This document shows, in pieces, positions 15,959 to 23,534 of a stretch of DNA of 64,000 bases; within the stretch, counting starts at the first letter, position 1, and each line of letters starts with the position of its first letter. Under the pieces are notes generated by a model that was not told the DNA's origin, did no database searches, and saw nothing but the letters and a program-made list of their open reading frames with translations. The position numbers were made by a program, and so were the translations under genes. Location of the stretch: NCBI RefSeq assembly GCF_024519455.1, contig NZ_JALJRY010000003.1, positions 407,497 to 471,496 on the forward strand. The letters run 5' to 3'. Source of the stretch: Streptomyces sp. STR69. Its GTDB lineage: Bacteria; Actinomycetota; Actinomycetes; Streptomycetales; Streptomycetaceae.

Positions 15959-17590
15959 CTAGCTCGCGGTGACGGACAGCTTGTGGTGGAACACGTTGCC
16001 CGGGTCCCAAGTGGCCTTTACCTGGCGCAACTTGGCGAGGTTGCCCTTGAAGTAGAGGGTCTGCCAGGGCACGCCGGAGGTGTTCCAGGCCGGGTCGGTG
16101 AGGTCGGTGTCGGGGTAGTTGATGTACGAGCCGTCGTTGGTGGCGTTCGGCACGGGCACCCCGCCGGTGTCCGCGTACAGGTCGCGGTACAGGGCGCGCA
16201 TCCAGGCCACGTGCCGGTCGTCCTGCGTCGGATCGGGCCAGTACGTCGTGAAGTTGGCCTTGAGGATCGAGTCCCGCTGGGCCAGCGCGGTGGCGGTGGG
16301 CGACACGGTGTTGACCTTGCCGCCGTAGGAGTAGAGCAGGATGCCGGCGTGCCCGTCGTAGGCGGCGTCGGACAGGTAACCGTAGAGAGTCTTGGCCTGT
16401 TCGGCGGACCAGCCCTGGCGCAGATAGGCGCCCTTCGACTTCGTGCGGTTGTAGAGGCCCGTGTCGTAGGGGTCCTTGAGAGTCGTCTTCAGCCAGGGCC
16501 AGGAGGAGCGGGCGTCGGTGTACGGGACTCCGATGCCGTTGGTCACGGCGGAGACGTAGGCGTCGAGGAGGGCCGAGGCGTCCGAACGGGTGCCGTCCAT
16601 CTGGGTGTTGAGGACCAGGCTGCCCTGGATCCGGTTGTAGAGGATCAGGATGCTGTGGAGGCTGTCGTAGGAGGAACCGGCGACGCTGTTGCGGGCGTGC
16701 CAGGTGCCGTGGTTGGCGATCAGCGCGGTGAAGGCGGCCTCCGTCAGGTCGCTCCACTTGATGGCGACCGTCGACTTCAGGAGTGTCTTGGGCGGTCTGG
16801 GCAGGAGGGTGGAGGGGGCGGTGCCGGTGGCGTCCGGGGTGCGGAACCAGTAGCGGGTGACGATGCCGAAGGTGCCTCCGCCGCCACCCGTGTGAGCCCA
16901 CCACAGGTCGCGGTGCGGGTCGTCGGCCTCGCGGGTGGCGACGACTGCGCGTGCGGTGCCGGAGGCGTCGACCACGACGACCTCCACGGCGTACAGGTGG
17001 TCGACGACAGCGCCGTACTGACGGCACATCGCGCCGTAGCCGCCGCCGGTGACATGGCCGCCGACGCCGACGGTCGGGCAGGTGCCGCCGGGCAGGGACA
17101 CGCCCCACTCCAGGTAGAGGGTGCGGTAGACGTGGCCGAGGGTGGCGCCGCCCTCGACGAGGAAGGCGCGGCGGGCGGGGTCGTGGCGGACCGCGTCCAT
17201 CTCCGACATGTCGACGAGGATCCGTACGTCCGGGTCGTCGACGAGTCCGTCGAGGCAGTGCCCGCCGCCGCGCACGCCGATGCGTTTGCCGGCGTCGACC
17301 GCCTCCTGGACGACGGACACCACCTGCGCGGTGGTGTGGACGAGCCGTATCGAGTCGGGTGCGGCGGTGAATCTCGCGTTGTAGCCGCGGGAGGTGAGAT
17401 CGAGATAGCGGGGGTCGGCCGCGTTCACGGTGACCGCGGCGGGCGTGGTGGTGTCCGTGACCGTGCTGTCGGCGGCTAGGGCGCGGGTGGGGACCACGGC
17501 CGCGGCGATCCCCGCGGCGGTGGCGGTGCCGAGGAGTCCGCGCCGGGTGAGGCCGGCGGACGGGCGTCGGTCGGGTTGTGGTGGTGTCAC
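15959..17590 (-). CDS. Secreted FAD-linked oxidase, berberine-bridge-enzyme type
   Basis: 543-aa flavoprotein with a twin-arginine signal (LTRRGLLG, Arg16-Arg17, then an Ala-rich hydrophobic stretch), so exported folded. The PCMH-type FAD domain carries both covalent attachment points: His111 in RGGGHCLDG and Cys171 in GGTCPTVGVGG, the bicovalent FAD arrangement of BBE-like oxidases. The C-terminal BBE domain is present (NYPDTDL...NLAKLRQVKATWDPGNVFHHKLS). Relatives oxidise sugars, alcohols or natural-product intermediates. It faces the SDR operon tail-to-tail across a terminator and lies downstream of a SnoaL and an MFS gene on the same strand, but the hairpin at 17649-17685 probably separates it from them. 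Confidence 0.9.
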   Translation of the reverse strand: MTPPQPDRRPSAGLTRRGLLGTATAAGIAAAVVPTRALAADSTVTDTTTPAAVTVNAADPRYLDLTSRGYNARFTAAPDSIRLVHTTAQVVSVVQEAVDAGKRIGVRGGGHCLDGLVDDPDVRILVDMSEMDAVRHDPARRAFLVEGGATLGHVYRTLYLEWGVSLPGGTCPTVGVGGHVTGGGYGAMCRQYGAVVDHLYAVEVVVVDASGTARAVVATREADDPHRDLWWAHTGGGGGTFGIVTRYWFRTPDATGTAPSTLLPRPPKTLLKSTVAIKWSDLTEAAFTALIANHGTWHARNSVAGSSYDSLHSILILYNRIQGSLVLNTQMDGTRSDASALLDAYVSAVTNGIGVPYTDARSSWPWLKTTLKDPYDTGLYNRTKSKGAYLRQGWSAEQAKTLYGYLSDAAYDGHAGILLYSYGGKVNTVSPTATALAQRDSILKANFTTYWPDPTQDDRHVAWMRALYRDLYADTGGVPVPNATNDGSYINYPDTDLTDPAWNTSGVPWQTLYFKGNLAKLRQVKATWDPGNVFHHKLSVTAS

Positions 17591-17648
17591 TGCTGTCTCC
17601 TTCGTCTTGTGGTCGCTGGACTTCGTCTTCTGGCGGTTGGACGAAAAA

Positions 17649-17685
17649 CTGCCGCCCAGGAGGCCGGGAGCCTTCTGGGCGGCAG
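17649..17685 (-). terminator. Hairpin terminator after the SnoaL/MFS genes
   Basis: CTGCCGCCCAG at 17649-17659 pairs with CTGGGCGGCAG at 17675-17685. It sits just after the minus-strand SnoaL gene and before the flavin oxidase, whose start is at 17590. Confidence 0.75.
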
Positions 17686-17699
17686 GAGTTGAGGGGGCG

Positions 17700-18074
17700 T
17701 CAGACGACGTCGTGTCCGCTGACCGTGGTCTCCGGGATCTCGTCGCGGACGTCCCAGTGCTCGACGATCAGTCCGCCTTCGAGCCGGAAGATCTCCACGA
17801 CCACCGAGCCCCGGTCCGTCGCGGTGGCGCGGAAGTGGGTGTGCACGAAGACCAGGTCACCGGAGCTCGCCGCGCGCTTGATCTCGAACCGTGCGTCGGG
17901 GAGCTGCTTGCGGAAGCCCTCGATGAACTCGACCAGCGGCTTGCGCCCGTCGGGCAGGTTCGGGTTGTGCTGGATGAGGTCCGCGGCCAGGTACTTGTCG
18001 GCCAGGTCGGTCTGCCCCTGGTTCCAGACGGTCTCCAGGTATTCGCTGACGAAGTGCACCTGGTGGCTGCTCAT
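17700..18074 (-). CDS. SnoaL-like polyketide cyclase family protein
   Basis: 124-aa SnoaL-fold protein. The motif IQHNPNLPDGRKPLVEFIEGF is typical of the group annotated as predicted SnoaL-like aldol-condensation enzymes, and it ends VEHWDVRDEIPE. ATG 18074 is chosen because AAGGAGAA lies just upstream and it aligns with single-domain relatives. It is 22 nt downstream of the MFS gene, hence one transcript. With the plus-strand cassette it makes the fifth NTF2/SnoaL domain in 7 kb. Confidence 0.82.
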   Translation of the reverse strand: MSSHQVHFVSEYLETVWNQGQTDLADKYLAADLIQHNPNLPDGRKPLVEFIEGFRKQLPDARFEIKRAASSGDLVFVHTHFRATATDRGSVVVEIFRLEGGLIVEHWDVRDEIPETTVSGHDVV

Positions 18075-18096
18075 GAGTTCTCCTTGACTGACTGAT

Positions 18097-19293
18097 CTAA
18101 CTGATGTGTACAGGTGTGGCGGGCTGTTCGGCGGACGCCGCCGCCGAGGCCTGCCGGACGGACAGCACATGGGCCAGCGCGGCGAGGACGAGGACGCCCA
18201 GGGCCGCGGCCGGGATGGGGCCCGCGCCCACGCCCGGCAGCAGGGAGCTGCCGATGAAGCTGCCGAGGCTCATCCCGAGGTAGAGCGCGGCGGCGTTCAG
18301 GGCGAGGATCAACCCCGGTTGCAGGGGCACGAGTTCGACCAGCCGGGCCTGCTGCGGGGCCTGGTAGAGCTGGCTGAAGAAGGCCCAGAACGCGAAGAAC
18401 ACCAGCCCGGCGTGGGAGTGCGGGGCGACCAGCAACAGGGCGAAGCCGGCCGCGAGTCCGATGACCGCGACGCCCACCGTGCGGTCGCCGCCGATCCGTT
18501 CGGCGATCCTCGGCGCGGAGGCGTTCCCCGCGACGCCGATGACGCCGAAGGCGAGCAGGGTCACCGAGATCAGCCCGGAGGACGCGTCGAAGCGGTCCTT
18601 GAGATAGGCGCCCGCGATGCCGTAGACGGTGAACTGGGCGGCCATGAACAGCAGGGTCGTCGAGACGGTGGCCACGGTGGCGGGGGTGTGCAGCGCACCA
18701 CGGTAGGCCCGGACGGTGGGCGGTTCGCCGGCCGGGATCTCGGGGACGAACACGAACACCGTCACGAAGGCGATGGCGGAGAGCGCGGCCACGCCGAGGA
18801 GGGCCGGACGCCAGCCGAGGCTGCCGCCGAGGAAGGACGCCAGCGGCACACCGAGCACGGCGGCGGCCGTCATACCGCCGAAGACAGTCGCGAGCGCCCG
18901 CTGTCTGCGCTCCGCCGGGACGATGAGCGCCCCGGCCGCCGAGGCACCGGGGCCGAAGACGGCCGCGCCCATCGCGGCGAGGACCCGAGTGACCGTCAGG
19001 AAGCCGTAGTTGGGCGCCACGGCGCCGAGCGCGGCGCCGACGGTGAGCAGCCCGATGCCGACGAGGAGGATCCGCTTGCGGTTCCACCGGCGCAGCAGGA
19101 TGGGGGCGCTGGGCGCGCAGACGGCGAAGGTCAGCGCGAAGACCGTGACGAGGATGCCCACCGAGGCGGGCTGGACATGCAGGTCGTCCCCGATCGGACC
19201 GTTCAGGCCGACGACCGCCAGCGAGATCGTCCCCAGGCTGAAGTAGCCGAGTGACAGCGACAGCAAGGCCGGTAAGGCGTTGCGGGAGGGCAT
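18097..19293 (-). CDS. MFS efflux transporter (DHA1/AraJ-like)
   Basis: 398-aa integral membrane protein with about 12 hydrophobic helices. ATG 19293 follows GAGGAGGTG. After helix 2 it has a basic loop (LLRRWNRKRILL), and helix 5 has a PLASFLGGSLGWRPA segment like the antiporter motif C region of drug:H+ antiporters. It probably exports a small molecule. The neighbouring tailoring-type enzymes suggest the product or a toxic intermediate of that cassette (inference). It is cotranscribed with the SnoaL gene. Confidence 0.88.
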   Translation of the reverse strand: MPSRNALPALLSLSLGYFSLGTISLAVVGLNGPIGDDLHVQPASVGILVTVFALTFAVCAPSAPILLRRWNRKRILLVGIGLLTVGAALGAVAPNYGFLTVTRVLAAMGAAVFGPGASAAGALIVPAERRQRALATVFGGMTAAAVLGVPLASFLGGSLGWRPALLGVAALSAIAFVTVFVFVPEIPAGEPPTVRAYRGALHTPATVATVSTTLLFMAAQFTVYGIAGAYLKDRFDASSGLISVTLLAFGVIGVAGNASAPRIAERIGGDRTVGVAVIGLAAGFALLLVAPHSHAGLVFFAFWAFFSQLYQAPQQARLVELVPLQPGLILALNAAALYLGMSLGSFIGSSLLPGVGAGPIPAAALGVLVLAALAHVLSVRQASAAASAEQPATPVHIS

Positions 19294-19414
19294 CACGCCA
19301 CCTCCTCTTCCGAACGGGAAAGTTGCATACGGCGACCGTAGGAACGCCGGGCGGACCCTCGCGCGCGTCGCGCGGAGGCCGGCGGTACTGCCCGAGATCC
19401 GCCCCCGCACTACG

Positions 19415-20584
19415 TCAGGTCGCGCCGAAGGACCGTGAGCGCAACACCAGCGGCACGCTCCGGCCGGTACTGATCAGCCAGTGCTCGACGCCGTTGACCA
19501 GCAGGAGCAGCAGGGTGGTGAGGGCCAGCACGGCGAGGGCAGGCACGAAGGGTGCCACGACGGCGGCGGCCAGCAGGACGAGTCCGCAGTAGAAGCGGGT
19601 GGCGGACGCGGCGCCGAACATCCGGCGGCGCGTGTAGCAGAACGTCAGCAGGATCAGGGCGGCGCCGACGGGCAGCAGTCCGGCGGCGCCGGAGTGCGGG
19701 GCCCGCAGCGGGTGGTGGACGGTGCGTACGGCGCCGACGGAGACCAGCAACAGCCCGGCGACCAGGGCGAGATGGCCGTAGCTGAGGACGTCGCGGACGA
19801 CGACGGCGGGGGTGGGGTGGGTGCGCAGGGCGTGGGCGACGGCCGAGGCGGCGAGGTGGAAGTAGAGCCACCACAGGGCGCAGCCGATGAGGAACGCGAG
19901 GATGAGGGCGGTCAGGCTGACCGGGTCGAGCGGTCCTTTGGCGACTCCGGCACCGACGGAGAAGATGTTCTCGCCGAGGGCGATGATGATGAACAGGCCG
20001 AACCTTTCCGGGAGATGGTTGACCCCGAAGGCCAGTCGCCGCAGATGGCCGCTGAGCAGCACGGGTGCCACGAGTTCGGCGACCACCGCGAACGCCCAGC
20101 ACACCTCGCGCCAGGGGGCGGGGAGGGTGGCGGCGGCGAACAGCACCAGGGCGAAGGCGAGTCCGGCCCGGTAGGGATGGATGGTGTAGAGGGCGCACTC
20201 TCTGCGGATGGCCTCGCCGATGAGCAGGCGCAGGGCGAGGTAGCTGCCCGCGTACAGCAGGGCCTGTTCGCGGTCGACGAGTGCCTGCGGCGCGGCAACT
20301 GCCATGCCGTAGACGGCGAGTGCGGTCATCAGGAGGAACACGCGTTGCAGATTGGTCTCGTGGACGGCGTTCATCGCCATGACGACGTCCACCCAGGCCC
20401 ACCAGAGCGGGACGAGCACGAGCAGACACTGTCCGAGGACGGGCCAGGTGGGGTGTCCGGCGAGCAGGTGCGCGATCTGGCCCACGCCGAACGCGAGGAC
20501 CAGATCGAAGAAGAGCTCCGCCCAGGTGGCCCGGTCGCGCACCTGAACGGCCGGGACGGTCGTTGTCGCGGTTGCGTCGGTCAT
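19415..20584 (-). CDS. Low temperature requirement protein A (LtrA) family membrane protein
   Basis: 389-aa polytopic membrane protein. The family hallmark is at the N-terminus: TWAELFFDLVLAFGVGQIAHLL, followed by WWAWVDVVMAMN. Numerous hydrophobic helices run to the C-terminus, with a conserved GLFIIIALGENIFSVG segment midway. LtrA was named for growth of Listeria in the cold; the molecular role is unknown. It appears monocistronic, with its 3' end 121 bp upstream of the MFS start. Confidence 0.9.
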   Translation of the reverse strand: MTDATATTTVPAVQVRDRATWAELFFDLVLAFGVGQIAHLLAGHPTWPVLGQCLLVLVPLWWAWVDVVMAMNAVHETNLQRVFLLMTALAVYGMAVAAPQALVDREQALLYAGSYLALRLLIGEAIRRECALYTIHPYRAGLAFALVLFAAATLPAPWREVCWAFAVVAELVAPVLLSGHLRRLAFGVNHLPERFGLFIIIALGENIFSVGAGVAKGPLDPVSLTALILAFLIGCALWWLYFHLAASAVAHALRTHPTPAVVVRDVLSYGHLALVAGLLLVSVGAVRTVHHPLRAPHSGAAGLLPVGAALILLTFCYTRRRMFGAASATRFYCGLVLLAAAVVAPFVPALAVLALTTLLLLLVNGVEHWLISTGRSVPLVLRSRSFGAT

Positions 20585-20683
20585 CGTCGTATCGCCGCAC
20601 GGGCGGGGTCCGGCGGACGGGAAATGTGAGAAACGGCCGCCTACTGCGGCGAGTCGAGCCGCTTGCTGTGGAAACTCCGGGGC

Positions 20684-21190
20684 CTACGCACCCGCGAGCA
20701 ACTCCCTTACGGAGAGAGCGACACGAGCGCCCTCTCGGGTGGCGGTGGCCGCGCTCTGCCCGGGGTGCAGCACACCGCCGGCGGCGAACACACCGGGCCG
20801 ACGGCGGGGCTCCGGGTACCGGGGTCCAGAACGAGCCCGCCGAACCTGGCGAGTTCGTGGTCGGACACGAAGCCCCCGGTGAACACGACGGTGACGCGGG
20901 CCAGTTGGGCGGTACGGCCGTCCCGGTGGCGGAGGCGGGCGTGGTGGGCGCGGGCGGGTGTCGTCTGCGAGCGGTCGAACTCCGTGACCATGGCGACGAC
21001 TTCGGCCCCGGCGGCCCGCGCGGCGTCGGCTGCCCAGTAGGAGACGTCCTCGGCACCGACCACGACCACCCGGGTGCCGATCCGCTGCCGGTACAGGTGC
21101 ACCGACTGCTGCAACTCGCCGGTGGTGTGCGCCCCTTCGGGCCGGGTGCCCGGCACCAGACGGGCGTACGCGGGTCCGGTGAGCGAATGT
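20684..21190 (-). pseudogene. Decayed NAD(P)/FAD-dependent oxidoreductase (C-terminal remnant)
   Basis: Two minus-strand frames together encode about 165 residues of a pyridine-nucleotide-disulfide-type oxidoreductase. One frame (about 21190-20800) has GTRPEGAHTTGELQQSV, then RIGTRVVVVGAEDVSYWA (a degraded dinucleotide-binding motif) and TVVFTGGFVSDHELARFGG. The other frame (about 20800-20684) has GVFAAGGVLHPGQSAATA and ends VALSVRELLAGA. A frameshift near 20800 is needed to join them, the middle is shortened, and the N-terminal half is missing. It is replaced upstream by transposase sequence, so this is a disrupted, non-functional gene. Confidence 0.78.
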
Positions 21191-21430
21191 GTCCAGCAGC
21201 TTCGCCCACGTCCCGTCCGTCTCCCAGCGGGCGAAGCGTTCGTAGACGGTCTGCCACGGGCCATGGTGCTCCGGCAGGTCACGCCACGGTGCTCCGGTCC
21301 GCAGCCGCCACAACACACCGTGGATGGCCTGCCGGTGATCCCGCCACGGCCGCCCACGGCCATCAACACCCGGCAGTGGCGGCGTTATCCGCTCCCACGC
21401 CGCATCCGTCACCTCGCCTCGTCCCACCAC
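21185..21430 (-). pseudogene. IS5-family transposase N-terminal fragment
   Basis: About 82 residues match the DUF4096-type N-terminus of IS5-group transposases: VTDAAWERITPPLP, then HRQAIHGVLWRLRTGAPWRDLP and YERFARWETDGTWAKLLD. The frame begins with GTG at 21428-21430. Similarity stops after LLDT near 21185, where oxidoreductase-like sequence begins in another frame. The catalytic DDE domain is absent and I see no matching terminal inverted repeat. It is the scar of an insertion followed by deletion. Confidence 0.8.
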
Positions 21431-21434
21431 GAGA

Positions 21435-21773
21435 TCAATGGTCCGGGCGTGCCCGGTCCGGCACGAACAGACTCAGCCGGTAGGTGGTCGGCTGTGTCAG
21501 TCGTCCGCAGAACGTGTCCATGCGAGCCGCTGACCAGTCGATCTGCTCGTCCGCTGCCCGCAGTAGGCGGAGGTAGGCACGCCATGCCGACTCGTCCTGA
21601 GTCTCGAAGACCACTTCCCAGCCGCCGGCTTCAGACACGAGACGAGCGGCTACTCGCTGCCTGCCGTCCCGGTGCCTGGTCTTCTTCTGTCGTGCCACCG
21701 GCCCAGCATTGTTGTCCTGCCCAGCCGGAGCAAGGCGAATATGGTTCCACCAATCCGGCGACGCACTGATCAT
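21435..21773 (-). CDS. Hypothetical protein
   Basis: Unrecognised 112-aa frame. The first 26 or so residues are unconvincing, and a GTG start near residue 27 (ARQKKTRHRDGRQR) is an alternative. The rest looks like real protein, with a basic start, GGWEVVFETQDESAWRAYLRLLRAA, and a polar end containing FCGRLTQPTTYRLSLFV. It lies 14 nt downstream of the zinc-ribbon gene and immediately upstream of the transposase fragment. No function can be proposed. Confidence 0.5.
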   Translation of the reverse strand: MISASPDWWNHIRLAPAGQDNNAGPVARQKKTRHRDGRQRVAARLVSEAGGWEVVFETQDESAWRAYLRLLRAADEQIDWSAARMDTFCGRLTQPTTYRLSLFVPDRARPDH

Positions 21774-21787
21774 TCGTCAGACAGGAC

Positions 21788-22012
21788 CTAGTCCTGCTGG
21801 GCGGCGAACAGTTCCAGGTGTGCGCAGGTGGGGCAACGATAGGCGTCGATCTGCCAGCGCGGTCGGCCCATCCTCTTGGCATTGCCGAGCGGGCCTCGTT
21901 GAAGGGGACCCGCGATCCACCTCGCGAACCCGCGAGCGCCCTGTCCGGAGTCCTCGACGAAGCCCGGCTCCAGCCCCACCGCACCGCATTGGGTGCACCG
22001 TATGTTGTTCAT
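21788..22012 (-). CDS. Small zinc-ribbon protein
   Basis: 74-aa protein with two Cys-x-x-Cys knuckles, Cys6/Cys9 (CTQC) and Cys60/Cys63 (CPTC), that should bind one zinc. The core GFVEDSGQGARGFARWIAG is of a kind I recall from streptomycete small hypotheticals. There is no clear Shine-Dalgarno before ATG 22012, so it may be leaderless. Its role is unknown; zinc ribbons of this size commonly bind nucleic acid or protein. Confidence 0.72.
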   Translation of the reverse strand: MNNIRCTQCGAVGLEPGFVEDSGQGARGFARWIAGPLQRGPLGNAKRMGRPRWQIDAYRCPTCAHLELFAAQQD

Positions 22013-22394
22013 CGTGGGAGTGTAGTAAGCAGGTACGGGCGTTGGTCATCGGGACCGGTTCCCGTCGCCCTCGTCCCACGTGACGCGCAACCAACGGGCC
22101 GGGGCCCGCGCATCGCGCGCCCGGGCATCGAGTCCGACGTGCGGCTCGGCCGACACCGTTGGAAGATCGATGGGCCGATCGTCCGAAAGCCGTGCTCACA
22201 GCCCCGCACCGGGTACGAACTCCCCGTCCGGATACGGCAGGATGAGCGGTCGCGCCGGTGCACGGGCCCGTCCCGGCCGGCGCGAGCGTATTTCCTGCAA
22301 TGCCCGCAATTCGAGCAGGTGGCAACGTGACGACACTTCACATCCGGCCGTCCGCGGCGCTCTTCGCCGCAGTTTCTTCTCCCGGAGGTGACCG
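22013..22394. other. 382-bp gap without a supported gene
   Basis: No frame here has convincing coding character. A small hairpin (GCGGCG/CGCCGC) at about 22355-22371 sits just ahead of the mscS ribosome site CGGAGGTG. A Cys-rich minus-strand frame starting at 22341 (MKCRHVATCSNCGHC) is open but Arg-rich and probably fortuitous. The promoters of the divergent zinc-ribbon and MscS genes must lie here. Confidence 0.45.
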
Positions 22395-23492
22395 ATGAAC
22401 CGCACGCCGACCCTGGACGACTTCATGCTGGCCGGAATCGCCCTGGCCTCGGGCCTGTTGGCGGCGTTCCTGCTGCGCGTACTGCTGCGCTGGCTCGGCA
22501 AGCACGCCGACCGCACGCGCTGGAGCGGCGACGACGTGATGGTCGACGCGCTGCGGACCGCGCTGCCGTGGTCGGCGATCGCCGGTGGCGCGGCGGTCGC
22601 GGGGGCGGTGCTGCCGTTGACGCACACGGTCCAGCACCAGGTCAACCAGAGCCTCAAGGTGCTGGTCATCCTCGCCGTGACGGTGTCGGCGGCCCGGGTG
22701 ATAGCCGGCCTGGTCCGGGCGGTCACCAACTCCCGCTCCGGTGTTGCCGGTTCGGCCACGATCTTCGTCAACATCACCCGGATACTGGTCCTGGCCATCG
22801 GCTTCCTGGTGATGCTGCAGACGCTGGGCATCTCGATAGCGCCGATGCTCACCGCCCTGGGCGTGGGTGGTCTCGCCGTCGCGCTCGCGCTTCAGGACAC
22901 CCTCGCGAACCTCTTCGCGGGCATCCACATCCTCGCGTCGAAGACCGTGCAGCCCGGCGACTACATCCGGCTGAGCAGCGGCGAGGAAGGATACGTCGAG
23001 GACATCAACTGGCGTCAGACGACGGTCAGGGCGCTCTCCAACAACCTCGTCGTGATACCGAACGGCCAGCTCGCCAAGACGAACATGACCAACTTCATGC
23101 GTCCTGAGCAGCAGTTGACGATCCTGGTCCAGGTGGGCGTCGGCTACGACAGCGACCTGGAGCATGTCGAGGAGGTGACCATGGAGGTCATCGCCGAGGT
23201 CATGACCGACATCACCGGCGCGATCCCGGAGCACGAACCGGCCATCCGCTTCCACACGTTCGGCGACTCGCGGATCGGTTTCACGGTGATCCTCGGCGTG
23301 GGCGAGTTCAGCGACCAGTTCCGCATCAAGCACGAGTTCATCAAGCGCCTGCACAAGCGGTATCGGGAGGAGGGCATCCGCATTCCGGCACCGACACGGA
23401 CGGTGGCGCTCCAGCAGGGGTCCGTCGCCATACCGCAGCAGCGGGTCCCGGAGGACGAGCCGGGCGAAGTCCCCTCCGCCCGGCTCGACTGA
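22395..23492 (+). CDS. Small-conductance mechanosensitive channel (MscS family)
   Basis: 365-aa inner-membrane channel that opens on membrane tension to release osmolytes. The start follows CCGGAGGTGACCG. There are about four hydrophobic helices. The pore-lining helix is ALGVGGLAVALALQDTLANLFAG, with the Gly/Ala packing and the conserved QD. It is followed by the beta domain (VQPGDYIRL...GYVEDINWRQTTVRALSNNLVVIPN), the MscS signature for the cytoplasmic vestibule. It is monocistronic and convergent with the M1 peptidase. Confidence 0.93.
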   Translation: MNRTPTLDDFMLAGIALASGLLAAFLLRVLLRWLGKHADRTRWSGDDVMVDALRTALPWSAIAGGAAVAGAVLPLTHTVQHQVNQSLKVLVILAVTVSAARVIAGLVRAVTNSRSGVAGSATIFVNITRILVLAIGFLVMLQTLGISIAPMLTALGVGGLAVALALQDTLANLFAGIHILASKTVQPGDYIRLSSGEEGYVEDINWRQTTVRALSNNLVVIPNGQLAKTNMTNFMRPEQQLTILVQVGVGYDSDLEHVEEVTMEVIAEVMTDITGAIPEHEPAIRFHTFGDSRIGFTVILGVGEFSDQFRIKHEFIKRLHKRYREEGIRIPAPTRTVALQQGSVAIPQQRVPEDEPGEVPSARLD

Positions 23493-23534
23493 CGGATCAA
23501 GTCCGGATCGACCGACCCTGACCGGTCAACTCCC

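Noticed and set aside
22009..22341. Minus-strand Cys-containing frame upstream of the zinc-ribbon gene.
   Set aside because: It overlaps the zinc-ribbon gene start, becomes Arg/Pro-rich after 30 residues and has no ribosome site, so it is probably fortuitous.
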